Assembly: GCF_932526225.1 (NCBI RefSeq)
Contig: NC_064045.1
Span: 1 to 64,000, forward strand
DNA from: Nematostella vectensis
Taxonomy: Eukaryota > Cnidaria > Anthozoa > Actiniaria > Edwardsiidae
Direction: 5' to 3'
Length of the DNA: 64,000 bases
Under the pieces are notes generated by a model, which did no database searches, had not been told where the DNA came from, and worked only from the letters and a program-made list of their open reading frames with translations. The position numbers and the translations under genes are program-made. Of this stretch, positions 1 to 9,188 are shown piece by piece (the first letter of the stretch is position 1; each line of letters starts with the position of its first letter).

Positions 1-435
1 GTAGTATAATCAGCCCTTTTTGTTCCCAAATTTTATTTATGCTTATATAAGTTTACTGATTGAAATTAGTTTTTTTTTCTTCTGGGTTAAATGGTAATGG
101 TAATTAATATATATTTACATTAGTATAAAAGTTGTACAACCGGTTCAAAATGGCGGCCAAATCAATATTCATTATTAAATCAGAAATTAAAGCCGAATTG
201 AGTTTGGCTCTATATCCTATCTTGTAAAAATGGGAACTTTAGCAAAAAATGCGCAATTCAAGGTAAAAACTGCACATATCCGCCGGACTAATAGTTAGGT
301 ACATTTTTTCTTTCTATCCAAATTTTCTCACGGGCGGTGTCGCGCCCGTGGAGCACCCTCGCGTAAAAGCCATTACATTACAACTGACAAAAACGCGCAT
401 TTTCTAGAATAGCGCGCGCTATGGATAAAAAGAAT
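1..435. other. No gene; probable 3' flank of the Penelope-like element, with a GC-rich hairpin
   Basis: No coding region is supported here. Relative to the minus-strand retroelement ORF this is downstream sequence. The one clear structure is a hairpin at 329-350: arms CACGGGCG and CGCCCGTG (8 bp, perfect) around a 6-nt loop. I looked for a hammerhead ribozyme core, because Penelope-like elements often carry one, and did not find the conserved core on either strand. Confidence 0.4.
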
Positions 436-1293
436 TTACACATCTCTACGTGGGTTCCTACTACAAAAAAAGTCATCACTATTAATACCCCGCGGGTAGA
501 TAGACTTAAGCCGATAAGCCCACTGGCCTTCCCTTTCCCTAAGCTGAGCCTCAGAGTTACACTTATCTATAAGTTGTACCATAACATTATTAAGACCTAA
601 ATGATTGTCGCAATGAAAATGTTGATAGATCAGGTCATCCTTAACTCTTTCACTAACCGGTAAACTAGGGTGCTTATTTAACCTACTTTTATGATTATTA
701 AAACGCTTCCTAAAACTATTGATAGTAGACCCTACGTATTGCTTGCTACACATAGAGCAAGTAATTAGATAAACAACAAAATCTGAGTTACAGTCCAAGT
801 CAAAATTAATGACATATTTCTTATTAGTAACTGTACTGTGAAACTCCCGCCCTGTCTTAAGAAAGTTACACACCCTACACCTTTTACCGCCACACTTACC
901 ACAACCTCTAACCTGAGTACTATCCTCTTTAAGAGAGGAGTGCACCAACATATCCTTTAAACTCCTAGGTTTCCTATAAGCCACCATAGGTACCCTACCA
1001 ATAGCACCCCTACATCTACTAGAAGATTCTAGAACTGGCTGTAAATTACGAAGAATACCAGGTAAATTAGGTAAAGCTGGATGAAAAGTGACTACAAAAG
1101 GTACACGATCATTCTTACCTTTACGCCTGTCTTTCAATGTGTCGTCCCTAGGAATACGTCTAACCCGGTCAACTTCCCTCCCCACAAACCTGCTGTCATA
1201 ACAGGGGAGGGAAGTTGACCGGGTTAGACGGATAGCATTGAGGGTGTGGTCAACAACAATTCTTACCCCTAAGGACTTGTAACACCTGCACAC
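436..1293 (-). CDS. Penelope-like retroelement ORF, 5'-truncated C-terminal part with GIY-YIG endonuclease
   Basis: This is the tail of a Penelope-like retroelement polyprotein, the part that nicks target DNA; the reverse transcriptase that normally precedes it is absent. Of 285 residues, about 61-90 resemble the linker after the RT thumb. Residues 131-142 form a Cys cluster (CGKCGGKRCRVC), as in Neptune/Poseidon-type linkers. Residues about 171-271 are a GIY-YIG nuclease: VVYLITC and QYVGST for the two sheet motifs, Arg in FRKRF (195-199), His201, and a probable catalytic Glu in EREGQW (about 253-255). The frame is intact through the nuclease, but the first 45 or so residues cross a snap-back palindrome and are not native element sequence. 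With no RT domain it cannot move by itself. Family assignment rests on motif recognition, not a search. Confidence 0.85.
   Translation of the reverse strand: MCRCYKSLGVRIVVDHTLNAIRLTRSTSLPCYDSRFVGREVDRVRRIPRDDTLKDRRKGKNDRVPFVVTFHPALPNLPGILRNLQPVLESSSRCRGAIGRVPMVAYRKPRSLKDMLVHSSLKEDSTQVRGCGKCGGKRCRVCNFLKTGREFHSTVTNKKYVINFDLDCNSDFVVYLITCSMCSKQYVGSTINSFRKRFNNHKSRLNKHPSLPVSERVKDDLIYQHFHCDNHLGLNNVMVQLIDKCNSEAQLREREGQWAYRLKSIYPRGINSDDFFCSRNPRRDV
1157..1230. repeat. Snap-back inverted repeat at the truncated 5' end of the Penelope-like element
   Basis: Two perfect 27-nt arms, 1157-1183 and 1204-1230, are reverse complements around a 20-nt loop. They sit where the element's coding sequence breaks off. 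Inverted or duplicated 5' ends are known in Penelope-family insertions and are usually put down to template switching or twin priming during integration. One arm reads as element protein (GREVDRVRR) and the other only as its antisense. Confidence 0.85.
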
Positions 1294-2840
1294 GATTCCT
1301 TAAACCATCACGATAATCAGTTATGTGGATCCAACTTCTTTATTAGTGGAAATATTTCCCTTACATGTTTCTCCCACCTTGAATTATCATTTCTCCCCAA
1401 ATGGAAGTATCATACAGATAATACGCTACGGAGAAAAGGAGGAACTAGAAAAATCAAGAACATCACCATTGACAATCCTAAGCCAATTGGGGGTAATTGA
1501 GGGATACTTTCTACTTCATTGATAAGGCAGAGAGAGGAGCTGCTCTCCACAAAGACCCAAAAAGCAGGGGCGTACGCAGGATTTTAACAAGTTGCAGTCA
1601 AAGCATTCAGAAGCTAAATAAAGGCGTGGCCCCTTATCCCGCATCCCCGTGAAGAATTCATAACTCCCGCTTTTGGGTTTAAAATTGGCGTCAATGCGTC
1701 AGACTTTTCAGAATATTACACGATCCTCTGTCAACCTCGATCTGAAATAGGACTTCATTCGTCGCGTGGCACTGAACGACATAACAATATGTTTGGAAAT
1801 CATCTGTAGATTAACATGATTAAGAAAATTATAGTTTTTATCCTCATCATATATATAAAACTACGTGCATAAAAATGAATGAGTAAGCATTTGATTTTTT
1901 GCCCTCTTAATGCAAATAAGATAGCCAAATTCTTTTGCAGTCCAGTAACTGCAGGCCTATAGGCTGCGTACGCCCCATATCTCATAGCCAAAAGCACCAT
2001 TCAGAATTTCTATGTTTTCAAACAAGTCTCATTTAGTTTTCTGGCGAGGTGTTGCCAGGGTAGCACTTTGAGAACTTTCTTTTGGCGTCTTTCACGAGTA
2101 CAGAACCGGGGTTCGAGCTCGGGCCGCAGTGTCGAGGGGCCAGTGTGATAGCCACCAGCCCACCTGTGCTTCACGATGGTTTGAGTAGTGTCCGTGCGAA
2201 ACAAAGCCACATCTATTCCGATGACTGCAATCTGTACTCATTGCTTAAAGGATGTCCATCTGACACTCCTTTGTTTTGTTTTGCGTTAAAAATGCATGGT
2301 CTATTTGCAAGATAAATAACCATTCACAATTGAATAATTATACTTTGACGACAATTTTTTATTGAAAGGACTTCAGTTTATACTTGCTTGAATTAGCCGA
2401 TGGAAATGGATGCTTTGTGTCACTCGGTATTGAGCGGGGGTGTAAACTGACGGCGTGATTGGCCTTCTTAAAGGTCGTTACTTCGATTCGTTTATGTCTT
2501 TCCGTTCATTAATACCGCGGAAACAGCAGTTAAACAGGTTTATTCACCGGCGAAATGAGAGATGAAACGCGCGCATCGAGTCCTACCACCAAATACCCCG
2601 ATCAAATTGCTCTCAAAGACAACTGTGCTCTTTCAAAACAAAACAAATCAGTTTGGTTGCCAATAAGGCCTTTCAGTTACATGTTTCTTTAGAAATTGAG
2701 GTGTGAAGTCCATTTGTCCGCACATCCTACCTTAGACTCTGGGCATATATTAAGAAACTTGAAGTCTGGGCTAACGTTTCATAACAACAGCAACAAAAAA
2801 CACGATATAAAAAAAAATCAACATTCAAAATATATTACAG
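1294..2840. other. Intergenic stretch; no gene recognised
   Basis: Only short open frames of 60-80 codons occur, with no family resemblance. The stretch holds one possible small inverted-repeat transposon (1567-1976). A GC-rich patch at about 2100-2180 has a tRNA-like look (a TTCGAGCTC core), but no A box and no cloverleaf could be drawn. An unidentified first exon of the downstream transposase may lie in its right part. Confidence 0.4.
1567..1976. mobile_element. Possible small non-autonomous DNA transposon (13-bp terminal inverted repeats)
   Basis: GGGGCGTACGCAG at 1567-1579 is matched by its exact reverse complement at 1964-1976, giving a 410-bp unit with no coding capacity. No clear target-site duplication is visible, so the true ends may extend a few bases and the superfamily cannot be named. 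Part of the pairing comes from the self-complementary core CGTACG. Confidence 0.4.
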
Positions 2841-4371
2841 CTTGCTCAAGTAGTATGTGGACCGCGTAGAGAATTCTACGATTGGCTACTAACTTTAAAT
2901 TTTCTCCACACCCTCTACTGCGGGATGTGTGGAATTAACATGGAGCTTAAAGAAAGAGCAACACATATCGATGGTTATCAGTGGTAAGTAATGATAATTT
3001 GGTAAGTAATGATAATTTTGCATGATATATCTTCTTTAAGGACGTAGTAGGCGAAATCTCATAACTTCTATTTGTTCTCTTAGGAAATGTCCGCGTTGCC
3101 TTATTCGTAGGAGCCTAAGAACCAACAGCTTTTTCGAATTGTTTCCCAAGACGCCCCTTTCGAAGCTCGTTGTTCTCATATATTTCTGGTCGGTGGAAGT
3201 TTTACAAGTGCAGGCAAGCACAATGTTAGGTATGACACCTCAAATGGTTGGAAAAGTCTGCAGGGCCTTAAGACTATTGTGCTCGCGGGATGTCGTCGAT
3301 CGCCCAGTCTATCCGTTCGGCGGCCCGAACCATGTTTGCAAGTGCGACGAAACCGTTATTTCGTTCAAGCGAAAGGTGGGTGAAAAAACTATTCTGTAAC
3401 TGCTACAAAACGGTATGGTTGGAATTATATGTCTTGTTATTTTTACTTGGCCACACAAGGTGGATTTCATTCTAAGGTGATTCTACATGACGGAAAAACA
3501 TGACGTGAGGCTTCAAATAAGCCCACTTCACATCGAATAAGGCGGAGAATTTCTCTGAGTACTTAGTAACTTATAGCAAACAAAATAGCAAGTGCGACTT
3601 TTTTTTAATTGATGCGATCTTTTGTAAAGTGTCATTGGAATTTGAGCTTTTCGTTCCTGAACTGATACACAGGGCAATTATGATCAAGGAAAAATTATCT
3701 TAAAAAGCCAAAATCTGGTTATGTGCACCTCTGCCTCATCTTATTTGTGTTTTGAAAATCAGTCCGTAATATAAGGAACCTATAGCCATTGTAAGAAATT
3801 GTGTCTTTTCTCTCTATCTGGAATTGCGCGTTTTCCAGGTTTTTCCGTCATGTCAGGTGATTCACATGTGATAGAAAAACTAACTATAGAACAATTTGCT
3901 TTATTATGTTTATAGTATGGCAGAGGAAGGATATCCCGACAAAGATGGGTGTTTGGTCTGGTGACTACGGCCTTCCAGCCTTGCCGAGGGTATTACACTG
4001 TTGTAAACAAGCGAACGAGAGAAGTCTTGGCGCCGATTATTCAGGAAGTCCTTCAGCCAGGAAGTGTTCTCCATTCGGATGACTGGGGGGCATACAGGAA
4101 CATTACTGCTCATGCTCCCAACGTTTCCAGTCACCGGGTGGTGGTCCATAAAGACTATTTCGTCGACCCGGTGACTGGAGTCAACACTCAAGAGATAGAG
4201 TCTACGTGGGCAAGAGTGAAAAGAATGGTAAAAAGCAAAAAAGGGATCCCTACAGCTGATCTGCAAAGCCACCTAGACGAAGTGATGTGGAGACAATGGC
4301 GAGGAGAAAAATGCCTCTTCGACAACATGGTACTTTTGATTAGTCGGTACTACCGGAATACCACAATTTAA
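2841..4371 (+). CDS. Merlin-type DNA transposase (IS1595/ISXO2-like DDE), three exons, first exon/start not located
   Basis: A cut-and-paste transposase of the Merlin superfamily. The model has exons 2841-2983, 3084-3375 and 3916-4371 (TAA at 4369-4371) with introns 2984-3083 (GTAAGT..TAG) and 3376-3915 (GTGGGT..TAG). All joins keep frame and give 297 codons including stop, with no internal stop. The N-terminal part has a zinc-ribbon-like pair of Cys motifs, CGMCG and KCPRC, brought together by the first splice. The catalytic candidates are Asp in KCDE (model residue 136), Asp in HSDDWGAY (200) and Glu in IESTW (240), with the family-typical FVDP.TG stretch before the Glu. The second intron falls between KRK and YGRGR, a well-conserved spot, which supports the splice. 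The start codon probably lies in an upstream exon. Terminal inverted repeats were not found. It could be a recent element copy or a domesticated gene. Confidence 0.8.
3484..3854. mobile_element. Non-autonomous TIR element (copy A, 371 bp) with 9-bp target duplication, inside the transposase intron
   Basis: The ends ACATGACGGAAAAAC and GTTTTTCCGTCATGT are 15-bp inverted repeats. They are flanked directly by the 9-bp duplication AGGTGATTC (3475-3483 and 3855-3863). The element lies inside the second intron of the Merlin-type gene and does not touch the exons. The same family recurs inverted at 30295-30974. A 9-bp duplication fits Mutator-like or Merlin-like transposons; no coding capacity is present. 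Confidence 0.88.
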
Positions 4372-6623
4372 AGCCGATCCCAATATTGAAATACTCCGCC
4401 TATAATAACACATTGGGTTAGGCATAGGTTTCAGATAACTACGATCTCTTTTGAATCAATGGCCCTTTGTCAGTATTATATAGTATTCTGATCACGGATT
4501 TTTCATTTTGTTTGTAAATTACTAAGTTATTTGGTCTAAAATTCACCGGAAGTGTTGATTTCACATGCCTTTGTAATTGCTCTATTGTAAAAGGTGAACC
4601 CTTTATGGGTCGACATCTATCATTTTTTTTCTTTTTCGCTTCGTACTGATCTAGTATTGTCATTTTACTTATCCGATATTTTTAGCCTAAACTTAAATTT
4701 TCTGAATTAAAAAAGACCTTCCACATTTATTTAGAACAGCCAAGCGATGGGTTTGAGTTTAAAATCACATGCAACAGATTACATGCTTGGCACACCGGTA
4801 ACGAAGCGTAAGTTTATGAGAAATCAACAGTTCCGGTGAATATGAGCGGCGAAGATATCCACCCTTATAAAAGTCAGGTATATTTTCCCATTGGAGTAAA
4901 TAAAAAACTAGATTCTAAATCTGTATCCGGAGAAAATGAATCGCGCATTCTTATCGACATCAACCAACATACATTTAAGTGTCTCAGGCATTTTCACCTC
5001 CCCACTACGTCGGCTTCTTTACATAACGGCTCTAAAGACTCGCGCACCCAGAAGTAGAACAGAATCATTTTCTCTCTAGCTGCATAGCTTACCTGGGTAT
5101 AATCGAGAAACTATCCTTTGCATAGATAATAACTATTTCTTTAGCGCGCCCGCTTCTTAATTGCCGTTTGTTCCTTATTCGGCTCGCGCGCGATTCGCCG
5201 GCCATTGTTCACTACTCTATTGTAAATACAACCCCTCAACCGGCTTTGTTGTGCATTACTTTCAAGAAGAACTCATATTCCATTGTATTACATTAGAGTT
5301 CTAATTTTATTTTGAATGAAATAAACGGTCATTTTACCATTACACCATTGCAGTAAAATAATTAAATCACATGAGCGGCGGATCAATACATATATTCCCC
5401 TAGGACGTTAACTCAGACGTTATAAAATACAAATGGAAATAGAGATGGAGTACCATCTAACAACGCCATACATTATAGCAAATCGATATACCCATTGTAT
5501 TTAATTTGCCAAGTAAAATAAAACAAACGTTTCCCAACCGCATTTCTAGGAAAAAAAAAAAAAAAAACGAGCGGGCAATCCTCGAGAAGCAAGGCGACGC
5601 GGGCAGCGTTATGAGACGCGAAAGAGCGAGGCGGCGCGGCGGAACGGCGAGGAGAAAGTGGGGCGGGTAGCTTTTATTTGTATTTCCTGTATTTCCTGTA
5701 CCATTATTATTGATCTATCCACAATGGACCTCCAAAAGGATTTTTTTGACTGGCTCCATATCATAACGCCAACAAAAGCAAATACGAATGGAGTTTTTCA
5801 CTGACGAAGGCTAAGGGAACGTCTAAAATCGCGAAAAAAGGTTAATTATAGGAGTTTGAAAATTAGCAAATGTTGAAATTTTGAATCGGCCCTAAAAAAA
5901 ATGACGCCGGCGAGGACGAATATTTGTATTTGTTAACTTGGCCTAGTCGAGTCCATTTGTTAAAAAAACTCGCTAGTAGTTCTTGCTTTGTAATAATAAA
6001 AGAATCCAGGCTTCCCGTGAGGAACTCAAGATCACGTGTGCTAGGCTAGGCATGTTGCTGCTCGTGAGTGGTGATAGACGGCTGCGCAGGAGACTAGAGA
6101 GGTGACCACGCCAGCACACTCCTAAATTTCCGCTAGGTTTGTCTTGATCTGAAACTGGAACGGAAGTCGGTGATCCCTCATATATAGTTTGTATAGAGTC
6201 TACTTCCCTAGTCAGCGTTGTTACAGCATTGGGTAAAAAAAGATCTCAACAAAGCGTTTGGATAGAATATAGTATAGTATTGCATACGACTTCTATCTGT
6301 GATATTCTCTATTCAGCACGTAGCAATTAAAATGCAAGAAAACGTTGGAGCGACTAATGCCAGTGTGTTCGGCTCAAAAAACAGGCTCAGAAACTAGGAA
6401 AATCTTTTCTTATCAGAGTGAATCGTTCTAAGATGCAGAATTTATTGTGTCTATAATACTTAATTGGTATTATGCTTCACCCATATATACACATTGTGTT
6501 TTTTAAGGCTCTGCCACAACTGAAAATAGATTTAAAGGTGAAGAGTGCACGGCGGTTGTCGGTTGTGCGGGCAACAATGACGCACATAAAAATTATACCT
6601 GTATCCTTGTTTTATTTTTAAAG
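4372..6623. other. Intergenic stretch between transposase and TRAF-type gene; only weak ORFs
   Basis: No gene is confidently supported. It contains a 73-codon plus-strand frame at 4836-5057 with no recognisable motif. A poly-A run at about 5551-5567 is followed by an unusually CpG- and purine-rich patch (about 5568-5670), possibly promoter-associated. The 16-mer GCTGCGCAGGAGACTA at about 6084 recurs at about 7369 in the next gene's intron, suggesting a dispersed repeat. The missing 5' exon(s) of the TRAF-type gene should lie in the right half. Confidence 0.35.
4439..4663 (-). CDS. Hypothetical 74-codon ORF, possible exon
   Basis: This open frame has an even, globular composition (Lys, Asn, Ile and Leu with few low-complexity runs), including the stretches PFTIEQLQRHVK and GPLIQKRS, which look more protein-like than neighbouring random frames. 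I do not recognise the family. It starts 68 bp beyond the transposase stop codon, on the opposite strand. It could be a terminal exon of an unrelated minus-strand gene or simply chance. Confidence 0.22.
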   Translation of the reverse strand: MTILDQYEAKKKKNDRCRPIKGSPFTIEQLQRHVKSTLPVNFRPNNLVIYKQNEKSVIRILYNTDKGPLIQKRS

Positions 6624-8270
6624 GGGAAGCCCTGCTGAGGAGTCATGTTCTGACTGCATGGAGATTGTGGGAAGCCTAAAAGACCACAAGGCAATATGCT
6701 GTGGAAGGATGGTGGAATGCCCTTTTCCACCCCCTGGATCCAAGGCCAGCCACAAAGTGAAATTGTGAGTCACTAAGTACTGTAAAACCTAATAGTAGAA
6801 CTCCGCATTTTTGAACGCGTGCTCTATCCTTTTTTTCCTTGGGATACTACGTGACCATATTTTACCTGATATATCAATATATCAATAAAATAATTTGAAT
6901 CATGTTTTCAGAAGTTTCGGCAAATGCTACCTTTATCTTTTTTTCAACTGTTTATGTTGGTAATTATCTACTGCTAAAGGTAGAAACAAAGATTGTGCAT
7001 TATAAATTAAAGGAATCGTAGATGCTTTTATTTTACAGTTTATCTTTGTGGAAGATTAATATAATTACTTGATGTTATCTTATGTATTTTCAAATTTTAC
7101 AGAATAGATGTGAGCAGACATATGAAGATTTGCCCGTCAAGAGCAATTGAATGTCCCATTGCCGGGTGTCGGTTTATCGGAAATGAGAGCGAGATGGCGG
7201 AGCATAATTTTACAGCGGCTGATAGCCACCTCAAACTTCTGCAAAAAGAATGCAGAACGCTCCGAAAAGCAGCGTTAGTAAAGGTTTGTAAGAATTGTAG
7301 TTTCCCAGCTGCTATGGCAGTAGTGTAGTCCTTCGCGTAAGGCTCACGCGTGCCCGACACAAAGGACAGCTGCGCAGGAGACTAATAGCAGTATAAAACC
7401 GGTCTCCCGACTAAGAAAATTGAAAAAAAGAAAGAAAGCACAAGAGTCAGCTTTTTGGCTGGTTTTCGAAAGTGATTATTTTCTCAGCTTGCCAATTTGG
7501 AAAAGGGGGTTTTAGAAGTAGTAATTGTGGTTTAGGAAATAGTTGCTACCATAATTTACTGTTCTTACTTTACTACTTTAGTTTGAGGAGCTAGACAAAA
7601 ACTACAAGAAAGTAGAGGAAGAGAGGTGGTCTCTGGAATGGACAATAAAAAAGGAGCGTTTGGCGGCAGATAACCCCATATTTTTCAGCCCCGCCATAGA
7701 AAGAGAAAACAGCCAAGTGTGGAGGGCTTTCCTGACTGTGAAGGGTGCTATTGGCCTTCAGCTGGTCAAAGCCCCATCTCCGGTTGTCGCTAAACTTGCG
7801 TAAGTAACGATTGATATTATAATAGCATGCGAAATAATTCCCAAGTTATGTCTGAAATTTTAAAATATACGAGTATAACCATTGAATGTACAACAACCAC
7901 CTCGCATTGTGTGTTACACTTTTACATGCTTGTTGTCTTTACACGATATTCCCACAGTTTGCCGGGGAATGCATTTTTGTAGAGGTGGCTTATAAGTGGA
8001 AGCGCATCATTGTGGTCCTGTTTATATCACCGGGGAGGGGGGTCTCCAAATGGCTACATTACTTTATCAAAATGCTGCTATTTCACTAATGCAATCTATC
8101 AATCCCGCAGGATACGGAATGGGGACATAAACATGAACATCGAGGAGGAGTTCGTAGCGCCTGGCACCCTACTTGGCGTGAGGGCTGAAGCCTTTGAGAA
8201 ATTAAATTTCAGTTCTGGAAGAGTTATGTTTACGTTTGGAATTATTACTTATGACTTCATTAGTAACTAA
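6624..8270 (+). CDS. TRAF-type zinc-finger protein with coiled coil, four exons, 5' end missing
   Basis: Exons 6624-6764, 7103-7283, 7582-7799 and 8111-8270 (TAA) join in frame into 232 codons plus stop, using GTGAGT, GTTTGT and GTAAGT donors and AG acceptors. The first exon has CSDC and CC..RMVECPF. The second carries a clear TRAF-type zinc finger: HMKICPSRAIECPIAGC, then MAEHN and a His in DSHLKLL, matching the Cys-His spacing of TRAF N-terminal fingers. It runs on into a charged, helix-prone segment (LLQKECRTLRK, then EELDKNYKKVEEERW), probably a coiled coil. The last exon has no motif I recognise, and no MATH domain is evident. No RING finger was found upstream. TRAF fingers usually act as protein-protein adaptors in signalling; the partner is unknown. 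The start codon must be in an unseen upstream exon. Confidence 0.75.
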
Positions 8271-8322
8271 CGTTTTTTTTGAAAATTAATAACTTGTCGC
8301 ATATGTGTTATAGTGTTATAAA

Positions 8323-8328
8323 AATAAA
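8323..8328 (+). terminator. Polyadenylation signal AATAAA of the TRAF-type gene
   Basis: A canonical AATAAA hexamer lies 53 bases beyond the TAA stop at 8270 in AT-rich sequence, followed by T-rich DNA. It is the nearest signal and fits a short 3' UTR. Confidence 0.5.
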
Positions 8329-8447
8329 TATCAAAATTTTAAACCTGTTTTGTTTCTTCTGCGTAGGCTCTATTTCCACCCGTCGCTAAGTCTCGTTTTG
8401 TCTGCGGGTCCACAGAAATGAAAGCTAGAACCTACTTGCACTACCCC

Positions 8448-8551
8448 TAGCCTGCGTAGCGGTTCAAGGGAGAGAGACGGGGGGAGGGGGGCTTAGAGAA
8501 GAAAAAGCGAGCGCCTCTACCTCTCCCCTTCCCTTGAGCCGCCACTACCTA
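8448..8551. repeat. Fold-back element 1 (TAGCCTGCG family)
   Basis: The left end TAGCCTGCGTAGCGGTTCAA pairs imperfectly with the right end, whose complement reads TAGGTAGTGGCGGCTCAA. The interior is a purine-rich arm facing a pyrimidine-rich one (GGGGGGAGG against CTCTCCCC). There is no coding capacity. It is the most diverged of three neighbouring fold-backs beginning with TAGCCTGC. Confidence 0.5.
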
Positions 8552-8637
8552 ACTACCCCGGGTTGAAAATCTAAAATTAATTAAAAAAGGTGGTGATCGT
8601 CGGCAAAATATATTTTAACACTTAGGAAAAGCACTAC

Positions 8638-8710
8638 TAGCCTGCATGCAGCCGGAAATAGTTCTATTATTACCGTAATAACGGAACTATTTCCGGCTGG
8701 ACGCAGGCTA
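8638..8710. repeat. Fold-back element 2, near-perfect hairpin
   Basis: A 73-bp unit starting TAGCCTGCATGCAGCCGG and ending in the near-exact complement CCGGCTGGACGCAGGCTA. The arms also match through GGAAATAGTT / AACTATTTCC and leave only a few unpaired bases at the tip. It is essentially two terminal repeats with no body. Confidence 0.75.
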
Positions 8711-8992
8711 AAGCACTACTAGCATCAACATGTTTTGCAGCTTAATTTTAAGTACAAAAGCGCCGATCGAGTCGATGGAATAGGAAGGTGTCTTAGGCTG
8801 CTAGCATGGCTCTCGTCTGACCACGGAACGCCTAGTGTGTCCGAAATCAGTATTTAGAACTACAACCGGGCTATGGGATTACAAGACGCCCCCCCTCGGG
8901 CTATCGACATTCCTTTCAATCTTCATACAAAGAAGTACCGAATTTCCCCTTCCTACATAACGCCCTTGGTTCCCGAATATGCTTCCTACGCC

Positions 8993-9069
8993 TAGCCTGC
9001 GTGCATCCGGGTTCGAAGTTTTTACTCTGTAACAGAGTAAAAACTATGATACCGGATGCACGCAAGCTA
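8993..9069. repeat. Fold-back element 3, same terminal sequence
   Basis: A 77-bp palindrome-like unit starting TAGCCTGCGTGCATCCGG and ending CCGGATGCACGCAAGCTA. Its inner arms AGTTTTTACTCTG / CAGAGTAAAAACT surround a 3-nt loop. The outer arms match element 2; the inner arms are unrelated to it. It ends 120 bp before the proposed start of the 21-exon gene. Confidence 0.75.
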
Positions 9070-9188
9070 CGCCGGCTTATTGGTCCTGTTGACCGAGTCT
9101 CATATTACACGTCACATGTTATGTCCGCTTAAGCACGGTTCGGAAGGTTCTTGATCAGTGTGCGAGTTTTTACGTGGAAGACGAAGCT

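Noticed and set aside
301-435. Hammerhead ribozyme next to the Penelope-like element
   Set aside because: The conserved CTGANGA and GAAA core was not found on either strand; only a plain 8-bp hairpin is present.
436-1293. Free-standing GIY-YIG homing endonuclease or repair nuclease
   Set aside because: The preceding linker and Cys cluster match the C-terminal part of Penelope-like retroelements, and the fragment shows a typical 5' truncation with snap-back.
2100-2180. tRNA-derived SINE head suggested by a TTCGAGCTC core
   Set aside because: There is no A box at the proper distance, no terminator and no second copy in the window.
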